Source: Gilliamella sp. WF3-4 (GTDB lineage: Bacteria; Pseudomonadota; Gammaproteobacteria; Enterobacterales; Orbaceae). From it: DNA of 64,000 nt. The notes beneath the pieces are model-generated. The model saw only the letters and a list, made by a program, of their open reading frames with translations, was not told the origin of the DNA and searched no databases. Below are positions 7,138 through 15,527 of the stretch, one piece after another (within the stretch, counting starts at the first letter, position 1; every line of letters begins with the position of its first letter). A program made the position numbers and the translations under genes. The DNA lies in NCBI RefSeq assembly GCF_001690275.1, contig NZ_LZGW01000050.1, forward strand, positions 1 through 64,000. The letters are read 5' to 3'.

Positions 7138-7882
7138 TGTCCACACTTTTTAGTACCAAAAAGATAAGATCATCGATTCATTTTATATTCAATCGATGAC
7201 TGATAATTTAAAGATGGATGAAGCTGGTTGCCATTAAATCAATTCACATAGTGATTAAATTGTAACCTAAGCTGTTTAAGTGAATCAAAAATCGTGTTTG
7301 ACACAAATTCAGTCTTCACCGATTTAAATGTCGCATCAGCAACCGCATTATCATAGGGTCATCCCTTATGACTTAATGACCGCTGAATGCTAAATTCCCT
7401 TAAACATTCATCTAAAAATATATTATGCTCATCTAATTTTGCTAAAATTTCTGGCATAGGTTTTTTAAATGTAAGGTTTACAATTATCACTTTATTCCCC
7501 TTGTTTAATAAAAAGTAAATTTAATGTAGTAGGTTTTGTATGGAATGGCAACACATATTCAAACTTTAAAATATTGTTTTCCATACAGCGTTGTTGAAGC
7601 GCTTTGAGCAAAGTTATCAACTCTTGTTCTTGCGGACTGCGATTATCTTTTGTTTTAAATGAACCTCTTTGGCTGGCTTGCGTTATCCAATGGTCTAATG
7701 TTGATGAGGTCAAATCAAATTCTGCAACGATTTTACTACGTGATTTACCGTGTTGATAAAGGCTAGCCATTTGGTGTTTAAAATCATCATTGAATGTTCG
7801 CCTTTTTCGTTTAATATTATTCAAGTTACCTCCTTTTTTAATTGTGATAAGTTTGCCTTACCCCCTTAAAAAAGTTGGATGA
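7138..7882 (-). mobile_element. Decayed IS3-family element remnant
   Basis: On the minus strand an OrfA-like frame (7824 downward) is followed by pieces of OrfB, together only about 745 bases, so the middle is deleted. The OrfB C-terminal part at 7205-7480 reads FSIQRSLSHKG, a stop, then PYDNAVADATFKSVKTEFV, with another stop near its end. The borders are guessed from the similar ends TGTCCACACTTTTTA (7138) and, in reverse complement, TCATCCAACTTTTTTA (to 7882). It lies exactly where the Rhs fragment stops, so it probably mediated the break. Confidence 0.65.
7492..7824 (-). pseudogene. Truncated IS3-family OrfA
   Basis: The first 80-odd residues are a normal IS3-family OrfA: a basic start (IKRKRRTFNDDFKHQMASLY), an HTH around RSKIVAEFDLTSSTLDHWI, and the coiled-coil start ending MENNILK. 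After MENNILK, where the family normally continues QAALIMGRK, the sequence switches to an unrelated tail. The switch point coincides with the 20-base segment also present at 1986-2006, so two elements have been joined here. The product is probably non-functional. Confidence 0.7.
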
Positions 7883-7887
7883 TTTAG

Positions 7888-7935
7888 TGTAGCCTAACCT
7901 ATCCAAGACGAATTGTACTTCATGGTGTAATTTAG
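7888..7935 (+). pseudogene. IS30-family transposase tail relic
   Basis: The last codons before TAG at 7933 encode RRIVLHGVI, nearly the same as the longer IS30-type tail at 9200-9318 (ALRPIALHGVI). Only the 3' end is left. It marks another lost insertion beside a toxin-immunity cassette. Confidence 0.45.
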
Positions 7936-8044
7936 GATTTAAGGCTATATATAGAAGAAAAACAGCTCAGAAGTGCGCATAATAAGCGCTGAAGTTATAT
8001 TAAACATGGCGCTTTTGGAGGCAAATAGTTTAGGAGATAAATAT

Positions 8045-8470
8045 ATGACTGAATGGACAGGTGTTATGTATGGGTTTTATACTAATAAGTCGATAGATGA
8101 TGTGTTTTCTTCATTGATCAAAAAAATAGCATCTATTAATTATAAATATAAACGAGATAGTTTTCGAGATGAAGAGTTTCTATTTTTTTATAAAAATGAT
8201 GAAATGCAAGATTCTCACCTTGAGAATGGCTATAATTTGGATATTAATGGTGAAGGTTGCTTTGGAATCGAGGCAAAAAATACAACGTTGAATGGGATCG
8301 CTACACTATTTGAATTCGATAATGATTCGGATTTTGAACCTTATGATATAAATTTGCATTTTGATAATGTATTTTATTATGTGCTTGTATTACCTGAACT
8401 AATTGAAAATTCAGTTTTTTGTCAGAATATACATAATTTATTTGTTAATATTCTTCATGAGAAAAAATAG
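8045..8470 (+). CDS. Hypothetical protein, probable orphan immunity protein
   Basis: This soluble acidic protein of 141 residues starts at the ATG at 8045, chosen because AGGAG lies eight bases upstream. The frame also extends back to a GTG at 7973, inside sequence next to an IS30 tail. There is no signal peptide and no membrane segment. The family is not recognised. Size, acidity and place between Rhs fragments are those of an immunity protein, but the adjoining toxin tip has been replaced by IS debris, so the partner is unknown. Confidence 0.5.
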   Translation: MTEWTGVMYGFYTNKSIDDVFSSLIKKIASINYKYKRDSFRDEEFLFFYKNDEMQDSHLENGYNLDINGEGCFGIEAKNTTLNGIATLFEFDNDSDFEPYDINLHFDNVFYYVLVLPELIENSVFCQNIHNLFVNILHEKK

Positions 8471-8494
8471 AATAAATACTTATCCAACTACAGA

Positions 8495-8817
8495 CGCTTT
8501 ACCCTGCTAATCGCAATTGGGCTGTTAGATGGATTTAATCTGTATTAGTATGCGTCTAATGGATTGACTTGAGTCGATCCGTGGAGGTTACATGCCAGCT
8601 CAACTTTTCCTTCTACTATAATAGTTAAAGATAGTGATATTATCATTGAGTACTATTATCATTGTAGGGGCACCCTCTAGCACATGTTCACGTAAAAGGT
8701 GAAGGTGGAATGATAGGGGGTGGAGCTAATGGGAAACCAGTAAAAAGCGAACTTGAGTTAAATAAACAACAGCGCAGTGTTGTTGATCGAAATATATCAA
8801 AATTGGAAAGGGTTTAA
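8495..8817 (+). pseudogene. Heavily decayed Rhs core end and tip of a second type
   Basis: The first frame reads RFT, then IGLLDGFNLY, a stop (TAG for Gln), YASNGLT, a stop (TGA for Trp), and VDPWRL. This is a decayed copy of the Rhs signature IGLLGGxNLYQYAxNGLTWVDPWGL, a different subtype from the NWIDPLGL cores upstream. After a frameshift near 8665 a second frame continues as HVHVKGEGG, GKPVKSELELNKQQRSVVD and ends RNISKLERV at 8817. At least two nonsense changes and a frameshift make it clearly dead. The following small gene is intact. Confidence 0.65.
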
Positions 8818-8878
8818 ATACAATTAAACGTTGGTTTAAATATAAAAATCATCGTAGTAGGGTATGTGGGAGAAAATA

Positions 8879-9154
8879 ATGCAATCGTTTATATGGATTT
8901 TTCATGGAAATGAAGCTCAGTTTTGCTCAGGTGTTTATGAGGAGTTAAAACAGGCAGAAGACTTTATAAAAAAATATTGTTTAAGTGGGATTTTAACAAA
9001 GATGCCTCTAAATAAAAGTGTATATGAATGGGCTATTGAAAAAGGTTTTTTTGAGCCTAAAAGGGATTATCAACATAGTGGTAAGTTTATTCAAAATTTT
9101 ACTAGTGCTTATTTGGTTCATTACCATTATCAAAATGGCGAGAGGATGGAATAA
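8879..9154 (+). CDS. DUF7710-like small protein, probable immunity protein
   Basis: This is a protein of about 91 residues. ATG 8879 is preferred over 8864 because GGGAG lies just upstream and MQSFIWIFHGN is a natural start. The pattern CSGVY, then LSGILTKMPLNKSVYEWAIEKGFF, PKR, and FIQNFTSAYLVHYHYQNG resembles a family of small proteins often found as orphan genes in Rhs/Cdi neighbourhoods (DUF7710 as I recall it). It follows a decayed Rhs tip by 61 bases. An immunity role is inferred from position; the biochemical function is not known. Confidence 0.55.
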   Translation: MQSFIWIFHGNEAQFCSGVYEELKQAEDFIKKYCLSGILTKMPLNKSVYEWAIEKGFFEPKRDYQHSGKFIQNFTSAYLVHYHYQNGERME

Positions 9155-9199
9155 AAATGCTAATGACTTTGGTCTTTGTGTATTCAATATCTTCTCGAT

Positions 9200-9318
9200 T
9201 AAGTAAAAACTCATACAGCTTATTGAACTCACGCCAAAGAAAACGACATAAGTTTAAAAGTCCTGCCTGCTTTTATTCTAAGGCGTTAAGGCCAATTGCA
9301 CTTCATGGTGTAATCTAG
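9200..9318 (+). pseudogene. IS30-family transposase C-terminal remnant
   Basis: The frame reads LLNSRQRKRHKFKSPACFY followed by SKALRPIALHGVI and a stop at 9316. This is the end of an IS30-family transposase (LNxRPRKRxxxKTP pattern). Upstream parts are gone. It shares its last 25 bases with the relic at 7935 and marks the right edge of the IS-rich toxin region. Confidence 0.6.
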
Positions 9319-9494
9319 GTGGGCTTAGTTGTAGGCAGTTGATCCGCATAATGCGGTATTTTATTTTGTTGAATTTGTCAACTGAACTAAAAATCATATT
9401 AATGAATTAGCAATTAATACAGTTAAATAAGTAATGTAATTTAAATTCTCATTATGATCCTACGCCATTTAAGGTTAGCTATCATCATAATCGA
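9319..9494. other. Intergenic stretch at the edge of the toxin region
   Basis: A+T-rich, with one near-perfect small inverted repeat (GATCCGCATAATGCGGTATT, 9340-9359). Nothing coding is seen. It separates accessory DNA from the housekeeping minus-strand genes. Confidence 0.4.
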
Positions 9495-11855
9495 TTAATC
9501 AAAAAGCTCGATTTTAATTTTTCTAGAATTACTTCGTCCCAAATCATCCATCACTAATATTTTGAATGTGCCACTTTGTGTTGGGATCCAGTTAATTGCA
9601 TTTCTTGGATCTGTTTGCCCAATAAAATTATTATTAACAAACCAGTAAAGTGTTTTTACATTGCCATCACTGGTAGCAGTAAAACTGATTTGTTCATTTT
9701 TTTGTTTTGTTGATCTAAATTGATAAACCACATTTTTAAGTGGTGAAGTTATTTTGGGTGGCTCACCTAAATAGTTTTGTGATGAACGGCAATGCTTGGT
9801 TGATGGTGGTGTTTTTTTAGGAATGCCGGCGCTTGCAAAAATAGCAGCTAAATCTGAAGGCCAGTATTCAAAAACAGCTAAGTGAGATGTTGTTAAGTCA
9901 TAAGGCGGGCAAACTGCTTTACCTGTTTGGTTATCGATCATAACGGGTCTAAAAATCGTATCTGGATTAATTGGCGAAACGCCAGGAATAAACCATGTTT
10001 TGCCTTTTGCTTTGCACCATTGAGTTAATAAATTACCACTCGTTAGGCAAATATCAATACGCTTTAAATTAGGTGGTAATGGGCGATTCGGTTTATGTAA
10101 GTTAGGATAATAAGCATTTATACTATCAACAATATTAAAAAAAAGTGGCGTAGCAGCATCTACACCTACAAAAGCATTATTGCCACTACCATCAAAATTA
10201 CCAAGCCAAACGACCATAGCGTAATGGCCAAAAGTTCCTGCTGTCCAAGCATCACGAAATCCCCATGATGTACCCGTCTTCCATGCAACAGGAATTATTT
10301 TATTTTGCATTTTACTAAGAACATCTTGTGGGCGAGTATTTTGTTTCAGCATATCAATTGTCATAAATGCCGCTTGAGGGCTTAACAATTGTTGCGGTTC
10401 GGGTAACGTATGTTGTGGCTTGGGTAATATCGTTGGTTCAGTAAATTTTAATGGTTGCCAACGCCCTTCATTAGCTAACATGGCATACAGTCCAACTAAT
10501 TCTTGCGCACTAATTTCACCGCCGCCGAGAACTAGAGATAAACCATAATGTGATTCATCAGCAAGTTTTTGAATGTGGGCATTAACTAAGAATTGATAAA
10601 AAGAGGGATTATGTAATTTAGAAGCAACCGTTACTGCAGGTATATTACGGCTATGAATTAATGCATCGGTTGCTGAGATAGGACCACGAAAGTTACGATC
10701 AAAATTTTCAGGAGTATATGCCCCAAAATCGGTGGCAACATCCTTTAGAATAGTACGAGGATGCAAAACGCCTTGATCAATGCCTAGCGCATAAATAAAT
10801 GGTTTAAGTGTAGAGCCAGGTGAGCGTTTGGCAAGCGTGCCGTTAACTTGACCTTGAATAGAATTACCAAAGTAATTTGCCGATCCTATCAGCGCCTTAA
10901 CCTGCATTGTTTGTGTATCAACCAAAATCACCGATGCATTATTAATGTTTTTTAAACGGCTTCGTTCAATAAACAAATTAACTTGCCGACTAATGATTTT
11001 TTGCAAATTACTATCTAACGTCGTTTTAACTTCTTGAGCATTGCTATGGTGTTGTTGAATTATCTGATTAACAAAATGAGGCGCGCCAAAAGGCATTTGT
11101 TCAGGTTGGCGTAAAACTAGTTTTTGCAAAAAAAGAGCGGCAATATTGCTATCTACATCATATTTTTCTTGCCAGCGTTCAAATAATTGATTTCTGGCTT
11201 TTACTAATGCTTTACCTGCAAATCCCGTTTTACGATCAATACGGTATGTTGGAGATTGAGGTAGAACCACTAGCGTTAATGCTTCAGGTAAATTCACTTG
11301 CGATGGCGGTTTATTAAAATAGATTATCGATGCTGCACCAATACTTTCAATATTGCGCCCGAAAGGCGCATAATTTAAATAAGCCTCTAAAATATCATGC
11401 TTAGAATACATCAACTCTAATTGTATCGCTCGAGCAATTTGATGCAATTTACCGCCAATATTTTTAGTATTTAACTGCCAACGCATTCGTGCTAACTGCA
11501 TGGTAATGGTTGATGCACCTTGACGATTACCCCCACCTAAATAGGTTGCGCCAAAAGCTCTAGCTAAACTAAATGGATTAATACCGATATGATAATAAAA
11601 CCACTGATCTTCGTGTAATAGTAGTCCATTAATAATATCGGGTGAAACATCCTCTAAAGGTGTCCATAAACGATACCGATCATCCTTGGCTAATGTCATT
11701 CGAATGAGTTGGTTATTGTCATCATAATAGCGTTTTGAAAAAGTTAGTGGTTCACAAAGAGGTGGATGTGGATACAAACGAATCACAAGGATAGCAATAA
11801 ATAATAGCAATAAAGCCATTAACTTATTTTGATGACGAACAATAAATCCAATCAT
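9495..11855 (-). CDS. pbpC: Penicillin-binding protein 1C
   Basis: This is a bifunctional class A penicillin-binding protein anchored in the inner membrane, which polymerises and cross-links peptidoglycan. At 786 residues it is close to the E. coli length (770). An N-terminal membrane anchor (residues 12-28) is followed by a GT51 glycosyltransferase domain with catalytic Glu in LLHEDQWFYYH (about residue 81) and the QGASTITMQLAR motif. The transpeptidase has SPGSTLKP (active Ser, about 345), SRN and KTGTS (about 530). The last 90 residues match the BiPBP_C domain. In enterobacteria pbpC follows the alpha-2-macroglobulin gene yfhM; that partner is absent here and the gene stands alone. Confidence 0.93.
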   Translation of the reverse strand: MIGFIVRHQNKLMALLLLFIAILVIRLYPHPPLCEPLTFSKRYYDDNNQLIRMTLAKDDRYRLWTPLEDVSPDIINGLLLHEDQWFYYHIGINPFSLARAFGATYLGGGNRQGASTITMQLARMRWQLNTKNIGGKLHQIARAIQLELMYSKHDILEAYLNYAPFGRNIESIGAASIIYFNKPPSQVNLPEALTLVVLPQSPTYRIDRKTGFAGKALVKARNQLFERWQEKYDVDSNIAALFLQKLVLRQPEQMPFGAPHFVNQIIQQHHSNAQEVKTTLDSNLQKIISRQVNLFIERSRLKNINNASVILVDTQTMQVKALIGSANYFGNSIQGQVNGTLAKRSPGSTLKPFIYALGIDQGVLHPRTILKDVATDFGAYTPENFDRNFRGPISATDALIHSRNIPAVTVASKLHNPSFYQFLVNAHIQKLADESHYGLSLVLGGGEISAQELVGLYAMLANEGRWQPLKFTEPTILPKPQHTLPEPQQLLSPQAAFMTIDMLKQNTRPQDVLSKMQNKIIPVAWKTGTSWGFRDAWTAGTFGHYAMVVWLGNFDGSGNNAFVGVDAATPLFFNIVDSINAYYPNLHKPNRPLPPNLKRIDICLTSGNLLTQWCKAKGKTWFIPGVSPINPDTIFRPVMIDNQTGKAVCPPYDLTTSHLAVFEYWPSDLAAIFASAGIPKKTPPSTKHCRSSQNYLGEPPKITSPLKNVVYQFRSTKQKNEQISFTATSDGNVKTLYWFVNNNFIGQTDPRNAINWIPTQSGTFKILVMDDLGRSNSRKIKIELFD

Positions 11856-11890
11856 ATTTAGTTATAAAAATTAAAATGTAATATATTTAA

Positions 11891-11924
11891 GCAAAAATGC
11901 CACTTATGCATTAGCATAGGTGGC
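11891..11924 (-). terminator. Rho-independent terminator after argS
   Basis: On the minus strand GCCAC-CTATGC pairs with GCATA-AGTGGC around a TAAT loop and is followed by ATTTTTG. It lies seven bases beyond the argS stop. Confidence 0.65.
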
Positions 11925-11931
11925 GACTTAA

Positions 11932-13665
11932 CTACATTTTATCAACCGTCTTAATACCTAACATGTCAAGACCAGTTTTAAGTGTTTTCGCTGTTAAAGA
12001 GGCTAATTTTAAACGGCTTTGTTTTAAACTTTCGCTTTCGGCTGCTAAAATAGGGCAGTTTTCATAAAAGCTTGAAAACAGCGTTGCAATTTCATAAAGA
12101 TAAGCACAAAGCACATGAGGTGTTCCTTCACTAGCTACAATTGAAATAGTTTCATCAAACTGAATTAAACGCATTGCTAAAGCTCGTTCTTTGTCTGTGT
12201 CTAAACTAATTTTGCCTGTTAAACTGTCTTCGTTAATATTTTCTTTTTTAAATATGGACAGTACTCGAGTGTAAGCATATTGCAAATAAGGTGCGGTATT
12301 ACCTTCAAATGACAACATATTATCCCAATCAAATACATAATCGGTAGTACGATTTTTTGAAAGATCGGCATATTTAACAGCACCAATAGCGACAGCATCA
12401 ACTATTTGGGCAAGCTCACTGTCAGATAATTCAGGATTTTTGCTACGAATTAACGTTGTTGCACGTTCACACGCTTCATCTAACAAATCATTTAATTTAA
12501 CGGTATCACCAGAGCGAGTTTTAAATGGCTTGCCATCTTTACCCAACATCATACCAAACATATGGTGTTCTAGTTTTAATGATTCAGGCACATACTTCGC
12601 TTTATGAACAATTGTCCAAACTTGCTCTAAATGTTGATGTTGGCGGGAGTCAATATAATAAAGAATACGATCAGCATGTAATGTTTCGTAACGGTATTTA
12701 ACGCAAGCAATATCAGTTGTCGCATAAAGGTAGCCACCATCACGTTTTTGGATGATAACGCCCATTGGTTCGCCTTCTTTGTTTTTATACTCATCAAGAA
12801 AAACAACAATCGCCCCTTCACTTTCAACCGCAAGCCCTTTCTGTTTTAAATCGGCAACGATATTAGGTAGCATGCTGTTATAGATGCTTTCACCCATGGT
12901 GTCTTCAAGCGATAAGGTAACATTTAAACGTTGATAAGTGGCAATATTTTGCGTCATGGTAATATCAACTAGCTTGTGCCACATATCACGACAATATTCA
13001 TCGCCACCTTGTAATTTCACTACATAATTACGCGCTTTTTCGGCAAATACTTCGTTTTCGTCATAATGTTTTTTAGCTGCGCGATAGAAAGATTCTAAAT
13101 CTGATAGCGCCATGTCATTAGCATGCTCATTTTGCATTTTTTCAAGATACGCAATTAACATACCAAACTGAGTGCCCCAGTCTCCAACATGGTTAGCACG
13201 GATAACGTGATGACCTAAAAAAGATAAAACACGAACACTGGCATCGCCAATAATTGTTGAGCGCAAATGTCCAACATGCATCTCTTTTGCCACATTAGGC
13301 GCAGAATAATCAACCACAATGGTTTGAGGTTTTGCAGGTAAAGTAATGTTAAGTTTATCACTGCTTAAAGCAATTTCATTTTGCTCAGCAATCCAACTAT
13401 TTTTTAAAAAGATATTGATAAACCCAGGACCTGCAATCTCAACTTTTTCAGCAATATCATCAACATCAAGATGTTGTAAAACTGTCTGAGCAAGTTCCCG
13501 AGGTGGTATGCCTAGCTTTTTGGCAATTGACATAACGCCATTAGCTTGATAATCGCCAAATTGCACTTTAGTTGATTGCTTAATCAGCGCATCGCAGTTC
13601 TTATCTGCACCCGCCATAATCATTGCTTGCGAAACACGTTGTGTTAATAATTGTTGAATATTCAC
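11932..13665 (-). CDS. argS: Arginyl-tRNA synthetase
   Basis: This class I aminoacyl-tRNA synthetase charges tRNA-Arg in the cytosol. Its length of 577 residues equals the E. coli enzyme. An N-terminal Arg-S add-on domain precedes the HIGH signature HVGH (130-133, after SAPNVAKEM). KMSKS is replaced by the usual degenerate loop near [15 protein letters not shown], as in most ArgRS. The C-terminal DALR anticodon-binding domain covers about the last 120 residues. The gene is monocistronic: about 500 bases without a gene lie upstream and a terminator lies downstream. Confidence 0.97.
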   Translation of the reverse strand: MNIQQLLTQRVSQAMIMAGADKNCDALIKQSTKVQFGDYQANGVMSIAKKLGIPPRELAQTVLQHLDVDDIAEKVEIAGPGFINIFLKNSWIAEQNEIALSSDKLNITLPAKPQTIVVDYSAPNVAKEMHVGHLRSTIIGDASVRVLSFLGHHVIRANHVGDWGTQFGMLIAYLEKMQNEHANDMALSDLESFYRAAKKHYDENEVFAEKARNYVVKLQGGDEYCRDMWHKLVDITMTQNIATYQRLNVTLSLEDTMGESIYNSMLPNIVADLKQKGLAVESEGAIVVFLDEYKNKEGEPMGVIIQKRDGGYLYATTDIACVKYRYETLHADRILYYIDSRQHQHLEQVWTIVHKAKYVPESLKLEHHMFGMMLGKDGKPFKTRSGDTVKLNDLLDEACERATTLIRSKNPELSDSELAQIVDAVAIGAVKYADLSKNRTTDYVFDWDNMLSFEGNTAPYLQYAYTRVLSIFKKENINEDSLTGKISLDTDKERALAMRLIQFDETISIVASEGTPHVLCAYLYEIATLFSSFYENCPILAAESESLKQSRLKLASLTAKTLKTGLDMLGIKTVDKM

Positions 13666-14166
13666 ACTAAACCTAACTAATTATAATAAAATGACCAATA
13701 TAATACCGACAAAGTCGATAATTGTCACTGATTGCATAAGTGGCTCGATGGTTTTTGCTTAAAGAAAAAGTGAAAAATTTAAGTAAAATCGATATGCTAC
13801 TTTATGATTTATTATAAATAACCCTATTTGATTATTTGTCAGTATATTTAGGGTTGCAAAAAACTTCAATAAAATCAATGACTTTTCTGAATGATTTTTA
13901 AACAAAAAAATAAACTTATTTTGTGGATTATGTGTTTGGAGAACATTTGTGATTATCAATACCCCTTTTTACTAGCAAAGCTTAAAGAATCGACATAAAG
14001 CCACTTCATACCAACAAAAACCACTAAAAAATGGAGCAAAATGAAGTTATTTTATTAATTTAAGCAAATAGTGACTTATCTAATTAACTTTCATTATCTT
14101 TTTATTTAAAAATTTCTATTCAATCTCATTCTCCAATATTTAACGAGTTAGATTAAAAAATAGACA
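13666..14166. other. 501-bp A+T-rich intergenic region
   Basis: This stretch lies between argS and queE, both on the minus strand. It is very A+T-rich and should hold the argS promoter. I see no convincing gene, repeat or RNA. A minus-strand frame at 13759-13959 has no ribosome site and low-complexity content. Confidence 0.5.
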
Positions 14167-14781
14167 CTATTCAATATCTGCAAGTTTATGACTTTGTATA
14201 TTCAATAACCATTTATTATCTAATCGATTTTCGTTAATTTTTCCCAGTAGTTTTATGGTATCAAATATATTGAATGCACCATCTTTTTCACAAGGTGAAA
14301 GATAATAGCGTTTTGCCTGTATCTGAGTTTCGATATATTGGCAAAAAGCAATAAAATCACGGTGGTTTTCGGTAACAATTCGCACTTCATTGGCTGTTGG
14401 TTGGACTATTTTTTGATAGTGCGACTGGTAGCAAAATTTCGGGCTGAGGGCAATATAATCAATAAGCGCATCGACTTTGCCAAGACCGTTACTTTCAATG
14501 GCAATAAAATAACCAGCATTTTTTAATGACAAAAGTAGCTGTGGTAACGCTTTAACCCTAGTGGGTTCACCCCCTGTAATAATAATGTTTTTACTTTTGT
14601 ATTCGCTTACTTTTGCTATTAATGCCTCTAAGGTAAATCGAGTAAATTGGCGAAAGTTAGTATCACACCAAGCACAATTTAAATTACAGCCTGCAAAGCG
14701 GATAAAAATAGCAGGCATTCCCGTATTATAACCTTCGCCTTGTAAAGATTCGAAGATTTCAACTATGCGAAATTCGATCAT
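14167..14781 (-). CDS. queE: 7-carboxy-7-deazaguanine synthase
   Basis: This is the radical-SAM enzyme that turns 6-carboxytetrahydropterin into 7-carboxy-7-deazaguanine on the way to queuosine and preQ1. The iron-sulfur motif CxxxCxxC is CNLNCAWC (Cys32, 36, 39). The GEG of LQGEGYNTG and the IITGGEP loop for SAM binding are present. At 204 residues it is slightly shorter than the E. coli protein (223). It overlaps queD by four bases (ATGA), so the two are coupled, and both lie under the preQ1 riboswitch at 15214-15251. Confidence 0.93.
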   Translation of the reverse strand: MIEFRIVEIFESLQGEGYNTGMPAIFIRFAGCNLNCAWCDTNFRQFTRFTLEALIAKVSEYKSKNIIITGGEPTRVKALPQLLLSLKNAGYFIAIESNGLGKVDALIDYIALSPKFCYQSHYQKIVQPTANEVRIVTENHRDFIAFCQYIETQIQAKRYYLSPCEKDGAFNIFDTIKLLGKINENRLDNKWLLNIQSHKLADIE

Positions 14782-15206
14782 TTTGGGCTCCGATAATATT
14801 CACAATATGAAGTTGGTGTTTCCCATAATTTGATCATCGAAACAGGCAAATATTTAGATAAGCAATCAAAAATAAATTTACTCATCCCCTCTGCAGTTGT
14901 TCGGCACGGTAAGGCAAAGACTTTGCGATCCATTTCTTGCAATAATGTAGCAATACGGCACTCATTTCTATTATTTTGATTATAAAGGTAAGCGTGATCA
15001 AAAGGATCGACAATATACTTTTTAACAATCATTTTTAGATCGGCATAATCCATTACCATATCTTGACTTGAACCACTATCGATAAGATCACCGCTAATTT
15101 CGACTAATAAGCGGTAAGTATGACCATGCAGGTTATGACACTTTTTATTGTGTCCATCTAGCATATGACAAGCATCAAATTGAAACTCTTTGGCTATTTT
15201 GAACAT
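14778..15206 (-). CDS. queD: 6-carboxytetrahydropterin synthase
   Basis: This zinc enzyme converts 7,8-dihydroneopterin triphosphate to 6-carboxytetrahydropterin, the second step of queuosine synthesis. Zinc-binding His14 (FDACH) and the HNLHGH pair (His27, His29) are present, as is the catalytic Cys23 in KKCHNLHGH. The length of 142 residues is a little above E. coli (121). It is the first gene of the queD-queE unit and its translation start lies just after a preQ1-I riboswitch that covers its ribosome site. Confidence 0.93.
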   Translation of the reverse strand: MFKIAKEFQFDACHMLDGHNKKCHNLHGHTYRLLVEISGDLIDSGSSQDMVMDYADLKMIVKKYIVDPFDHAYLYNQNNRNECRIATLLQEMDRKVFALPCRTTAEGMSKFIFDCLSKYLPVSMIKLWETPTSYCEYYRSPK

Positions 15207-15213
15207 GTTGTAT

Positions 15214-15251
15214 TCCTAGTTTTTTTACGTGGGATGGGTTACGAACCACGG
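15214..15251 (-). promoter_or_regulatory. preQ1-I riboswitch upstream of queD
   Basis: On the minus strand CGTGG-TTCGTAACCCAT-CCCACG forms a five-base-pair stem with a loop containing the class I preQ1 residues. It is followed by the A-rich tail TAAAAAAACTAGGA, which folds back to the loop in the known pseudoknot. The last bases of the tail (AGGA) are the ribosome site of queD, eight bases before the ATG. PreQ1 binding should therefore hide the ribosome site and reduce QueD and QueE. The layout matches Bacillus and Thermoanaerobacter examples of the family; binding is inferred. Confidence 0.85.
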
Positions 15252-15431
15252 TTAGCACGCCTAACAAAATAAAGGTGTTAATATAATGGATAAAAGTTGA
15301 TTTGTCATCTTTCAACACTGGTTGAACGTGTATTTATATATTGCAAACAACTTTATTTTGATGCTAATTAAGTTTTTTAAATACTCGCTAATTTACTGTA
15401 CAAATTTTATAAAAAATATTTTAAATTTGCT

Positions 15432-15460
15432 CTTGAAATTTAGGTTGCAACACTCATTTA
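15432..15460 (+). promoter_or_regulatory. Heat-shock (sigma-32) promoter of clpB
   Basis: CTTGAAA at 15432-15438 and CTCATTTA at 15453-15460 are separated by 14 bases. The sigma-32 consensus is CTTGAAA, 13-15 bases, CCCCATTTA, so only one or two positions differ. It lies 68 bases before the clpB ATG. Expression should rise on heat shock. Confidence 0.8.
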
Positions 15461-15527
15461 GATATCATGCAAATGGGTTGAATGTATACACGTTTAACTC
15501 AAATCTATTGCTCAGGAGATAAATACG

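Noticed and set aside
9008-9232. Minus-strand frame of 74 codons
   Set aside because: It overlaps the intact DUF7710-like gene on the other strand and has A+T-driven composition.
1-9320. A CRISPR array or prophage
   Set aside because: No regular short direct repeats with spacers, and no phage structural, integrase or lysis genes. The repeats present are Rhs cores and IS sequences.
13759-13959. Minus-strand frame of 66 codons between argS and queE
   Set aside because: Rich in Phe, Leu, Ile and Asn from A+T bias, no ribosome site and no recognisable pattern.
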